A DNA stretch of 64,000 nt. Origin: Merdimonas faecis (GTDB lineage Bacteria > Bacillota > Clostridia > Lachnospirales > Lachnospiraceae). The DNA lies in the NCBI RefSeq assembly GCF_001754075.1, contig NZ_MIEH01000017.1, forward strand, positions 1-64,000, in the 5' to 3' direction. The position numbers and the translations under genes were made by a program. The notes below the pieces were generated by a model. The model was not told the origin of the DNA and ran no database searches. It saw only the letters and a list, made by a program, of their open reading frames with translations. How positions within the stretch are numbered: position 1 is the stretch's first letter; every line of letters begins with the position of its first letter. Positions 41,846 through 49,281 of the stretch are shown in pieces.

Positions 41846-42205
41846 ACAGAAAACCTCAGATATTTCATTTATAAACAAAAAGCCACATGAACTTTCGGGA
41901 GGAGAAAGGCAAAGAATTGCCATATGTAGAGCGATGGTGTCAGATTCGGAGCTCCTGTTGGCAGATGAGCCTACTGGCAAACTGGACTTTTATTCGTTAC
42001 AGCATGTGATAGATACAATATGTAAAATAAACTAGGAATTGAGGAAACAGTGTTATTGGTTACACATGACCCTAAAATAGCAAACTATGCTGACAAGATT
42101 ATCTATTTAAAGGATGGTCAGATATTGAAAGATCGAAAAAGGAAAGAGAAAGTAGGAAGAAAGAATTTTATCAGGAAATATTTTTTTTGTAAAGGAAAAT
42201 TGTAA
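41846..42205 (+). pseudogene. Truncated, frameshifted ABC transporter ATPase
   Basis: The reading frame [20 protein letters not shown], then [12 protein letters not shown], is the signature and Walker B part of a MacB/SalX-type ATPase. It stops at a TAG near 42032. The next segment, ETVLLVTHDPKIANYADKII, continues in another frame, so there is a frameshift. Walker A and the 5' part are missing; a TGA lies in frame upstream. Such ATPases often export or give immunity to lanthipeptides (LanF). It is the host sequence next to padR before ICE-1 insertion, so the locus probably lost its immunity pump. Confidence 0.85.
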
Positions 42206-42342
42206 TGAATAATTTGATAACCCCACTTATTATTAGGGAGACAGATAAGTTAGTAGAGAACTGTTTTAGACGGTTAATCTAAACTTTTCTACTATTGTAT
42301 CGATTATTTTCGATGTGGCGGAAAGTGGATTAAACAGTTAAT

Positions 42343-42393
42343 GGAGCTGGAAATAGAAAAAAAATCCTATGTTTCCAGCTCCTTTACTTTTTT
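42343..42393 (+). terminator. Hairpin with T-run, possibly bidirectional
   Basis: GGAGCTGG (42343-42350) pairs with CCAGCTCC (42375-42382), extended by AAA/TTT, and is followed by TTTACTTTTTTT. It separates the decayed ABC gene from the second conjugation module. The 42206-42342 stretch before it has only a 25-codon frame starting MNNLITPLII, perhaps the remnant of a permease. Confidence 0.7.
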
Positions 42394-42399
42394 TGCGCT

Positions 42400-42831
42400 T
42401 TATGATTGGCTGGAATATTCTACGATTTCCTCAAAGCCTAACAGATCCGGCGGTGCGTCCTTATATCCTTCCGGACCGCTGGAATTCCTGCGAAAGTACA
42501 GGTTATACCGATGTCCTTCCAACAACCGGATGCTTTTTTCAAATGTGAAACAAAACTCTTTCCCATCATCTGCCTGAAAGGTAATCTGTTGATTTTTTCT
42601 GAAAAGGGAAGGCTCTTTCTTTTTGCATATTCCACTTAGAACATCATAGGACTTGGAGCGGATCGTTCTGAATAAGAGCAGGAAGCGTACCAGGCTGCAA
42701 AGGCCGATCAGGACGCTTAGGGTAAGAAGCATCCGGTCGCCGCTGCTCAAGCCATATACGCCGCCGCCCAGCAAACAAAGAAAGCCGATTGCAGCAACAG
42801 CAACCAGCTTTGTAAATAACGGTTTTGGCAT
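42400..42831 (-). CDS. Membrane protein of unknown function at the end of the second module
   Basis: This 143-residue protein has two membrane segments in the first 55 residues (LVAVAAIGFLCLLGGGVYGL and LLTLSVLIGLCSLVRFLLLF). A cytosolic or external beta-rich domain follows (QQITFQADDGKEFCFTFEKS). I do not recognise a family. It is the last - strand gene of the module, just before the terminator at 42343. A role in conjugation accessory functions is possible only by position. Confidence 0.7.
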   Translation of the reverse strand: MPKPLFTKLVAVAAIGFLCLLGGGVYGLSSGDRMLLTLSVLIGLCSLVRFLLLFRTIRSKSYDVLSGICKKKEPSLFRKNQQITFQADDGKEFCFTFEKSIRLLEGHRYNLYFRRNSSGPEGYKDAPPDLLGFEEIVEYSSQS

Positions 42832-42840
42832 AGGGTCTCC

Positions 42841-43207
42841 TTATTTTAGAAAAAGAATCTGTTTTTTTAGGTACAGGTTTGCAACGCCTTGCAGTACCGG
42901 GTATTGGGTATGGTGAAGAGCGGTGTACTCGACATAGTCACGGCTGTCGGTACGTGGCGTTTCATCCAAAGAAGGATCCGTCCGGGAGCCGGCGTCCAGG
43001 TAGCCGATCAGTTGGGCTACAGAAAAGGAGGATTCCGAGACCAGCTTTAAGAGAAGATCTTCCATGGGTGTGTTTTGAGGCCTTTGCATGTAATGGAGTA
43101 ACCGGCGAAGCGGCAGTTGGCCACGCAGCCAAAGTTTGATGCAGGCAAAGAGCCTTACATGGAACCGATCCTTTACGGGCAGGATTCGTAGTTGACCAAG
43201 CAGTATA
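42841..43207 (-). pseudogene. 3' part of a gene interrupted by the IS3-family element
   Basis: The frame is open right up to the IS edge, with sequence like RILPVKDRFHVRLFACIKLW and LPLRRLLHYMQRPQNTPMED upstream of the first ATG (43089). So the gene originally began on the other side of the insertion. The continuation at 44544-44873 is in the same orientation. Removing the IS and one copy of TATA joins them one base out of phase, so either the duplication is not exactly four bases or there is another change. Function unknown. Confidence 0.65.
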
Positions 43208-43317
43208 GTGGCTCAGTTGTCAAGACAAAAATCTAAGATTTTTATAATGAACTGATACGGTGGATAAGTTACAGGGATGAGGTATAGGACGGTGGAATAC
43301 TCCCATTCCCATATATG

Positions 43318-44136
43318 CTAAGCTACATATGGCAACAACATTGCCGGATAGTAGCATTCAGCCGGTGTCTGGTAGTCGAGTGCGGAATGACGGCGCTCAA
43401 AGTTGTAAGTATGGATATACTTCCCAATGGCACTCCTTGCTTCACGGATGTTGTTATATTGCGTCAGATAAGCTTCTTCATACTTAAAGCTGCGGAACCA
43501 GCGCTCGATCATGATGTTATCTGCCCACCTGCTTTTCCCGTCCATGCTCTGACGGATGCCGTTTTCCTTTACGAAGTCAATGTACTGCTGACTTGTGAAT
43601 TGACATCCCTGATCAGAATTCAGGATCTGCGGTTTTGCTACTTTGAAAGCCTTTTTCAGGGCGTTGATCACCATCCTTGTATCGAGAGTATCATCTACTT
43701 CCCAGCCGACAATACAGCGGCTGTACCAGTCGATTACGGCTGTCAGATACAGGAACCCTCGCCGGATGGGAACATAGGTAATATCAATAGACCATGCCTG
43801 GTTTGGCCTGTCTATCACCGCATTACGCAGGAGATAGGGACATACCTTGGCCTGCTGCATCCGTTTCGAAAGATTCATTTTGGGATAAATGGGATAAATG
43901 TCCATCTCATTCATATAACGCCTTGCTTTGCGTCGACCAACCCGATATCCACGGGCTTTGAGCTGCGCAGACATTTGTCTGGCACCCCAGGTAGGATTAT
44001 CTGTATGCAGATGGTCAATGATCTCCTTGCAGGCCAATTCTTCTTCAGAAACAGGCGTGCCTCTATAATAAATGCTGGTACGATTAATACCAAGAAGCCG
44101 GGCACCAACAGAAGCGGGGAGTTCTTTAGTCGTCAA
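43318..44136 (-). CDS. IS3-family transposase OrfB (DDE integrase domain)
   Basis: This 272-residue protein has an HTH_21 region (NRTSIYYRGTP) and the rve catalytic domain. Its acids are Asp in DITYVP, Asp in NSDQGCQFTS and Glu in NIMIERWFRSFKYEEAYL. All three are present. The TTG start at 44136 overlaps orfA by 11 bases, so it may be made as a fusion by frameshifting near CCAAAACC. Confidence 0.92.
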   Translation of the reverse strand: MTTKELPASVGARLLGINRTSIYYRGTPVSEEELACKEIIDHLHTDNPTWGARQMSAQLKARGYRVGRRKARRYMNEMDIYPIYPKMNLSKRMQQAKVCPYLLRNAVIDRPNQAWSIDITYVPIRRGFLYLTAVIDWYSRCIVGWEVDDTLDTRMVINALKKAFKVAKPQILNSDQGCQFTSQQYIDFVKENGIRQSMDGKSRWADNIMIERWFRSFKYEEAYLTQYNNIREARSAIGKYIHTYNFERRHSALDYQTPAECYYPAMLLPYVA

Positions 44137-44473
44137 AAGGTTTTGGACTAAATTTACTCTCGTAGTCAGGTCCGCAAATTTCTTCAGATTTTTTTTTGAG
44201 CCAGTCCACCTGCATGGTTAACTGACCGACTTTCTTAGCATACGCCGCTTTCTCTTTCCGTTCTTCGGCAAGTTTTTCTTTGAGGTTTTCCTCACGCTTG
44301 TCATCGAACACAAGGGAAGCATTGTTAAGGAACTCTTTTTTCCAGTTCCGCAACAGGTTTGGCTGGATGTTATTTTCCGCGGCAAGGGTATTGAGATCTT
44401 TCTCACCCTTTAACAGTTCAATCACAAGGTCTGATTTAAATTTGGCGCTAAAACTTCTTCTTTGTCTGGACAT
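44126..44473 (-). CDS. IS3-family OrfA
   Basis: This 115-residue protein has a helix-turn-helix (SFSAKFKSDLVIELLKGEKD ... NIQPNLLRNWKKEF). A leucine-zipper coiled coil follows (LKEKLAEERKEKAAYAKKV). It binds the IS ends and joins OrfB. Its sequence looks intact. Confidence 0.92.
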   Translation of the reverse strand: MSRQRRSFSAKFKSDLVIELLKGEKDLNTLAAENNIQPNLLRNWKKEFLNNASLVFDDKREENLKEKLAEERKEKAAYAKKVGQLTMQVDWLKKKSEEICGPDYESKFSPKPFDD

Positions 44474-44543
44474 AGTAATGAATCCTCTCTTTCGTATTGA
44501 TTTTAGTATATCAGATTCATTAAAAATTGTCCGAAAAAGTGTC

Positions 44544-44873
44544 TTAATTTATGAGACCATTATACAGCCGGTAAAGCGCATCGATAGCAGTACGCCCGGT
44601 CCCTTCCACAACGATACCCCGGACAAGAAGTCTTCGCAAGATATAATCAAAGTCAGGTTTCCCGGGGAGCTCCTGCCGGGCGGTGGCCAGATCGTAGTAC
44701 TCCTGCAGTTCGTTCTTTGTCATAATGCGAAATGCAAGCCCGGACCAGAGGATCAGTTCGTGCGGGCATACGGCGTAACAATCTTGCGGATCGACGCGGA
44801 CAAAAGGGATCCGTTTCCCGGAATCGATTTTTTCTAAAGACAGGTTACCGATGGCTGTGAAAATGGTCAACAT
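44544..44873 (-). pseudogene. 5' part of the gene interrupted by the IS3-family element
   Basis: The frame starts MLTIFTAIGNLSLEKID after AAGGAGG and runs through VRVDPQDCYAVCPHELILWS and FDYILRRLLVRGIVVEGTGR. It ends in the last six codons with IS-derived sequence (NGLIN). It resembles a winged-helix or coupling domain, but I do not recognise it. The rest is at 42841-43207. Confidence 0.65.
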
Positions 44874-44886
44874 AAGAAATCCTCCT

Positions 44887-45447
44887 TTATGATGCGAATT
44901 GTTTTAGATCCTCATCCGCGCGCAGCTGTTTTGCCGCAAGGCTCATCCAGGCACGGACCGAGTTGGATGAAACTTGAAAATCCCTGGAAATATCCGTACT
45001 ACTATAACCCATGGACTTCCGGACAAGAGAATAGATACCTTTCCTGACAACGCCGGTACTGCTTGCGTGCCGGTCCGTCAGGATTTCCAGGATCTCTGTT
45101 TCCTGCAGGAACTGCAGGGGGTCCGGCGGGTTGTCATCCGGTACCTCTAGGAAATCTTCCCAGGGGCCATGTATCTGATGGTAACGGGAAACCTGTACGG
45201 AATAGTCAATCATTGCGTTTTGGATTGCCCGGCAGGCGTAAGGCGCAAATGGCAGTTTCGGATCCCGGTGCTGTGCTGCGCGGCAGAGCGCCAAGCAGCC
45301 GGTCTGATAAAGATCGTCCCATTCTGTAACGGGGCTCCGTCCGTAAAGGCGATTGTGGCGTTTCAGAATACGCTCTACCAAGTATAAGTGGTCCTCTACC
45401 AGTTGTTTCTGCCTGGGATTTAGGAGTTGCTTCGTCATTCGATCCAC
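44887..45447 (-). CDS. Sigma-70-like regulator of the second module
   Basis: This 186-residue protein shows sigma region 2 (VEDHLYLVERILKRHNRLYG, then WDDLYQTGCLALCRAAQ and FAPYACRAIQNAMIDY). A C-terminal helix-turn-helix follows (STDISRDFQVSSNSVRAWMS). It is shorter than housekeeping factors and probably drives or modulates the module. It is a neighbour of the DUF3268 gene. Confidence 0.85.
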   Translation of the reverse strand: MDRMTKQLLNPRQKQLVEDHLYLVERILKRHNRLYGRSPVTEWDDLYQTGCLALCRAAQHRDPKLPFAPYACRAIQNAMIDYSVQVSRYHQIHGPWEDFLEVPDDNPPDPLQFLQETEILEILTDRHASSTGVVRKGIYSLVRKSMGYSSTDISRDFQVSSNSVRAWMSLAAKQLRADEDLKQFAS

Positions 45448-45453
45448 CGCCTT

Positions 45454-45864
45454 TCATGCTGCAGAAGCGATATTTCGCTTGTTTGCCAGGACTTTCCGGG
45501 ATTCGCAGATCACCTGATCGCAAAGATACTCTCCAAACATAGCAATGTGTGTATGGGCAGGATCTGTTCCCAGCTTGTCAGATAACCAGTAGTAGGCCTG
45601 TTTGCGGGACATCACCCCCTGTTTCCAGATCTGGTCAAATGCCTGATGGGCGAGAATCCGTTTTTTCCGAAGCGCGGCATTTGCCAGGCTTCCCATGGGG
45701 AGTTTGGTTCCGGGATGCACGCCCACATAAGCATCGCAGACAGGATAATGACTGCATACATAGACGTAGCCTTTCTGTTTGGGATCCTGGAAGACCTCGG
45801 CGGCCGGTTTCAAGACTGCAGGGCTGCCGCAGTAACTGCAGCGAAGGTTCTGTTTTTGTTTCAT
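45454..45864 (-). CDS. DUF3268 zinc-finger protein
   Basis: This 136-residue protein has CSYCGSPAVLKPA and YVCSHYPVCDAYVGVHPGT, a zinc ribbon related to topoisomerase Cys4 domains. KLPMGSLANAALRKKRI follows, then a helical tail (MSRKQAYYWLSDKLG). This is the DUF3268 family seen in phages and conjugative elements. It is probably a nucleic-acid binding factor; role unknown. Confidence 0.88.
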   Translation of the reverse strand: MKQKQNLRCSYCGSPAVLKPAAEVFQDPKQKGYVYVCSHYPVCDAYVGVHPGTKLPMGSLANAALRKKRILAHQAFDQIWKQGVMSRKQAYYWLSDKLGTDPAHTHIAMFGEYLCDQVICESRKVLANKRNIASAA

Positions 45865-45978
45865 TAGGGATCACCTCTCTTTTGAGTTTATTGTAAAGAT
45901 ACAGGTGATGAGAAACGAGAGGAAAACCACCAAAACTGGTTCGGATTATTCAAAAAATGGTGATTTTCCCCATTTTTG

Positions 45979-46242
45979 CTATTCAGAATAGAAGAGTGCT
46001 TCGATCAGCGGGAAATAGCGGCTGTCTACAAAGCGTGGATAGTTTACGGGGGTAAATACAAACTGCGTAAGAAAACACCGGATCAAAAAGATCAGGATCA
46101 AAACAACACAGAGTTTATAGACCTGATGGATTCTTGGGCGTTCTCTATGAAATACCCGGAAGTGACAAAGCAGTACAAAGACCAAGGGGATTGCGATGAA
46201 TGTAAGAAAAAACTGGTCGATCTGCTGTATGATTTGAAGCAT
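45979..46242 (-). CDS. Small membrane protein
   Basis: This 87-residue protein has two hydrophobic segments (FFLTFIAIPLVFVLLCHFRV and LCVVLILIFLIRCFLTQFVF). A very good AAGGAGG lies seven bases before its ATG, which is why I prefer it to the opposite-strand frame. No family recognised. Its position beside the DUF3268 gene suggests a module accessory. Confidence 0.65.
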   Translation of the reverse strand: MLQIIQQIDQFFLTFIAIPLVFVLLCHFRVFHRERPRIHQVYKLCVVLILIFLIRCFLTQFVFTPVNYPRFVDSRYFPLIEALFYSE

Positions 46243-46298
46243 GTGAAAACCTCCTTTCTTTCTATCGTTAATTACCGTGTCTTTCCCAAAAGCGCAAA

Positions 46299-46643
46299 CT
46301 ACCAGTCATAGAACGTGTCCGTTAATTTCTGTGTCAGCCATCTTACCGGACATTGACCGTGGGGCAGTTGCAGCAAACGTGCGGCATAAAAGTCGCAGAA
46401 CTGCCGAATCGTCAAAGCGAACAGGCACTCGTCTGGTACCGGGCGTTCGGGAAACAGGATGGTGGCATCTGCGAGGGGAAGGCAGACAGGATGACCACTT
46501 TGATCAGAAACAAAGAGAAAATCGCTGTTGCCGCAAGGGGTATCGCAGATGCAGCGCTTACAGGATACGTATACGGTCCGGTGCCAGTTCCCGCCACAGG
46601 AAGTAAGAAAACGGCACAATAATTTTGGATCTGAAGTCAGCAT
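46299..46643 (-). CDS. Cysteine-rich protein of unknown function
   Basis: This 114-residue protein has a Cys cluster (CRFLTSCGGNW, then CKRCICDTPCG) and LFALTIRQFCDFYAARLL. AGGTGGTGAG precedes the ATG. The cysteines may bind zinc. I do not recognise the family. It lies in line with the surface-protein gene 54 bases upstream. Confidence 0.6.
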   Translation of the reverse strand: MLTSDPKLLCRFLTSCGGNWHRTVYVSCKRCICDTPCGNSDFLFVSDQSGHPVCLPLADATILFPERPVPDECLFALTIRQFCDFYAARLLQLPHGQCPVRWLTQKLTDTFYDW

Positions 46644-46696
46644 GATTGTCTCACCACCTAAAAAGAGGCCCGGTTTTCTGCCGGGCCTATCTGCAA

Positions 46697-49252
46697 TTAT
46701 GAGTCTTTCTGGTTACGTTTCCGCTTATAGATCAAATATCCGCCTGTGCAGGCAAGCAGCAAGAGGGCTGCGCCGCCAAGGATGAAGTAGAAGGTAAGCG
46801 GAGTATCGTCGCCTGTTTTTACCGGCGGGGAAACCTCAGAGACTTCCGGCGGGTTCTCGGAAAGCAGAATGGACTGTTCCGCACTTTCCAGATCCTCATG
46901 GGAGGCAATCGGAACTTCCGTGCCGCCGGTCACAAGATACAGTTTCTCAAACACAACCAATTTCTTACCGGCAAGGCCGCTTCCGTTGAAGGTAAAGGAG
47001 ACTTCAACAGTTCCGGAAGATTCTTCCGGGACAAATTCCAATTGGGAGGTCACCGGCTTTCCGTCGATGAGGAGCTGCTCGCCGGTTTCTGCATCCATAA
47101 GGACGCCGTCCATGCGGAAAGTCAGCCCCGGCACCAGATTTTTGTAGGCAATCTCATCGGTGATCGTAACTTCTTCATCCGCGCGGGCCTCCTGGTCTCC
47201 GTCATCGGCGTCGGATGCGGTTGTGCCGATGGATGGGAATAATACCGATTGGTCAGGATCGGAGAGATCGGTATGCTGGGCCAGTTTCACTTCGCCCTGC
47301 CAGAGTTCCTCGAAGCAGACGACGGTGACGCCCGCAAGGTCGCTTGCGTCAAGTGTGAATGTAACCTCTACAGAATCGATGGATTTTTTGGCTGTAAAGG
47401 TCTTTTCGGCTGTGACAGGCTTGCCATTGTTTTCAATCGGATCACCGGTTTCCTGATTCATCAGGGAACCAACAAGCCGGTATTCCTTCCCTTTCTGCAG
47501 GCCTTCCATTTCGACCGTGTCCACAATGGTCACGCTATCATCCGGATAGGCCATTTGGGATCCGCTTTCCTGATCGACCGCAGAAGTGGAGAGCTCCACT
47601 TTATCGTTGGTCAGCGTTCCCAGGTCGATGGTGACGGAATCCCGATAGACCTGTACCTCGAAAGAAAGCAGGTTCCGGCCTTCGTTTTCTTCACAGCGCT
47701 GTTCTTCCACAGTATACGTGTCGTAGAGTAATGCGCCTTTGGAATCGTCCGGTTCGGACTCCCCAAACCAAACGCCGTCTTCTGCGGTTTCGCCGCGGTT
47801 GGTATTGGAAGTATGTTTATTCCAACTTGCCGAGGTACTGGCGTATCCGTTTTGATCGGTCAGGATGGTATGGCTTTCCTGTGTTGTATTTGAGGTAATG
47901 GTAAAGGGGATATTGGCAAGCCGGTTCTGATCCTGGTCACTGACTTTGACAAGCTCTAAGTCTCCCCGGATGACCTGTTCTTCCACTTCCGTTGTCTGGT
48001 ACACAGAGATACTTTCCGTATCGCTCTCAGCCGCAATTTTCTGGACAAATACGGTTTCATTGAGCAAATATCCTTCCGGTGCCTTTGTCTCTTGAATGGT
48101 GACTGTTCCTAAAGGAAGGCAGATGGTGGTTCCATCACTGGCATAATAGAATTCGTCGCCGGAGAGGAAATAGTCCTCCGTAAAGTGAAAGGTTCCCTCG
48201 GCATCCGTTTTGAATATCCAGGTGCGGGCAGGTTCCAGGCCGCTTTCTGCCGGATCGGTATCGGACTGTGTTGTATAGAACTTGATGGTAAATTCTGCGT
48301 CGGCAAAGGAGGCGGCGCCCTGCGGGGTGGCGGTACCCAGTTCTGCGTCCAGTTTCTCTAAAACCAGGTCGATCGGATTGTTCAATGGGATTTCCTTTAC
48401 GTCAAGGGAGCTGGTGGTATCCGAGGTAACCGTGACTTCATAGGAGCTGGTATCGATACTGTAGCCTTTGGAAGCAGCAAGTTCCTTCACGATGTAGGAT
48501 CCAATCTCCAGATTCCCGGACTTTGCGTAACCGTTTGCATCAGTGACCAAGGTTTCCACCAGATCTTCGCCCCTGTAGATGCCATACTTTGCGCCTTCCA
48601 GGCTATAGCTTTCATTGCCATCTGATATGCCAGGATTGGCTGAAGTTTTCTGAAGCTCAATCCAACCGTAAGGAACCTCGTACCAACTGCCGGCAACGGT
48701 TTGGCTGTTGGAGGATGGGATGATAAAAGCGCGGAAGGAAGCAGGTGGATTTGGCAGAGAACGGATTGCGTTTGCAAGTTCGACCGCCTTATCAATATAG
48801 TTCTGCGGTGCGCCCCAGAAGGATCCGCTCCCAGCATCGTAACCGCCATATACATAGGAGGCAGCCAGATGCCCGATGACATAGCGGTCATCTTCCGACC
48901 AGCCGCCAAGGTATTGGCTTTCGATGTTCTGCTCCTCGTAGCCATATCCTCCGGGCAGGTAGTATAAGGCTTTCCGGAGTTCGGAATTGCTAGGGAGCAG
49001 ATTGTACGCATAGGTTCCGGAAGCCGGGGTGCGTTCCATTGGCTGTACGCAGTAAGCGGTATTGGTTCCGTCCACGGTCATTTTTGCGGTGACATAGTCG
49101 CCGTAATGGATATTTTTCCCGGCCTGGAAATTCAGCGTGCCGTCAGCGGCATAGACAGGGAATTGGTTTGCGGCAATGGCACTGATTGCGAGAATGAGCA
49201 TTAGAATCAGTGCGATCGTGCGTTTACAGTTGCTTGTGTGTTGGTTTTGCAT
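46697..49252 (-). CDS. Thioester/SpaA/VaFE-repeat surface protein with a sortase-like end
   Basis: This 851-residue protein has a signal peptide (residues 1-36). Next is a thioester-type domain with Cys in TAYCVQPMERTP and Gln in SNSQTVAG. SpaA-like repeats follow (GAKYGIYRGEDLVETLVTDA). Two VaFE repeats come after (SVTIVDTVEMEGLQKGKEYR and VTITDEIAYKNLVPG). The end is PPVKTGDDTP, a membrane segment and a KRKR tail. It is probably anchored in the wall by sortase and binds cells or surfaces, aiding mating contact. It is in line with virB4. Confidence 0.9.
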   Translation of the reverse strand: MQNQHTSNCKRTIALILMLILAISAIAANQFPVYAADGTLNFQAGKNIHYGDYVTAKMTVDGTNTAYCVQPMERTPASGTYAYNLLPSNSELRKALYYLPGGYGYEEQNIESQYLGGWSEDDRYVIGHLAASYVYGGYDAGSGSFWGAPQNYIDKAVELANAIRSLPNPPASFRAFIIPSSNSQTVAGSWYEVPYGWIELQKTSANPGISDGNESYSLEGAKYGIYRGEDLVETLVTDANGYAKSGNLEIGSYIVKELAASKGYSIDTSSYEVTVTSDTTSSLDVKEIPLNNPIDLVLEKLDAELGTATPQGAASFADAEFTIKFYTTQSDTDPAESGLEPARTWIFKTDAEGTFHFTEDYFLSGDEFYYASDGTTICLPLGTVTIQETKAPEGYLLNETVFVQKIAAESDTESISVYQTTEVEEQVIRGDLELVKVSDQDQNRLANIPFTITSNTTQESHTILTDQNGYASTSASWNKHTSNTNRGETAEDGVWFGESEPDDSKGALLYDTYTVEEQRCEENEGRNLLSFEVQVYRDSVTIDLGTLTNDKVELSTSAVDQESGSQMAYPDDSVTIVDTVEMEGLQKGKEYRLVGSLMNQETGDPIENNGKPVTAEKTFTAKKSIDSVEVTFTLDASDLAGVTVVCFEELWQGEVKLAQHTDLSDPDQSVLFPSIGTTASDADDGDQEARADEEVTITDEIAYKNLVPGLTFRMDGVLMDAETGEQLLIDGKPVTSQLEFVPEESSGTVEVSFTFNGSGLAGKKLVVFEKLYLVTGGTEVPIASHEDLESAEQSILLSENPPEVSEVSPPVKTGDDTPLTFYFILGGAALLLLACTGGYLIYKRKRNQKDS

Positions 49253-49281
49253 AAGACTCCTCCTTTCAGATGTAACATAGG

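Larger units (their letters stand above)
43208..44560 (-). mobile_element. IS3-family insertion sequence, about 1.35 kb
   Basis: The ends share imperfect inverted repeats: TGGCTCA, AAGACA and TTTTTATAATGAACTGATA at the left match TGGTCTCA, AAGACA and TTTTTAATGAATCTGATA at the right (complement). TATA flanks both edges (43204-43207 and 44561-44564) as the probable target duplication. Inside are overlapping OrfA and OrfB, as usual for IS3. It has inserted in a conjugation-module gene. Confidence 0.88.

Noticed and set aside
45976-46311. 111-codon + strand frame opposite the small membrane protein
   Set aside because: The - strand frame has a perfect AAGGAGG and is collinear with its neighbours; the + strand frame has neither.
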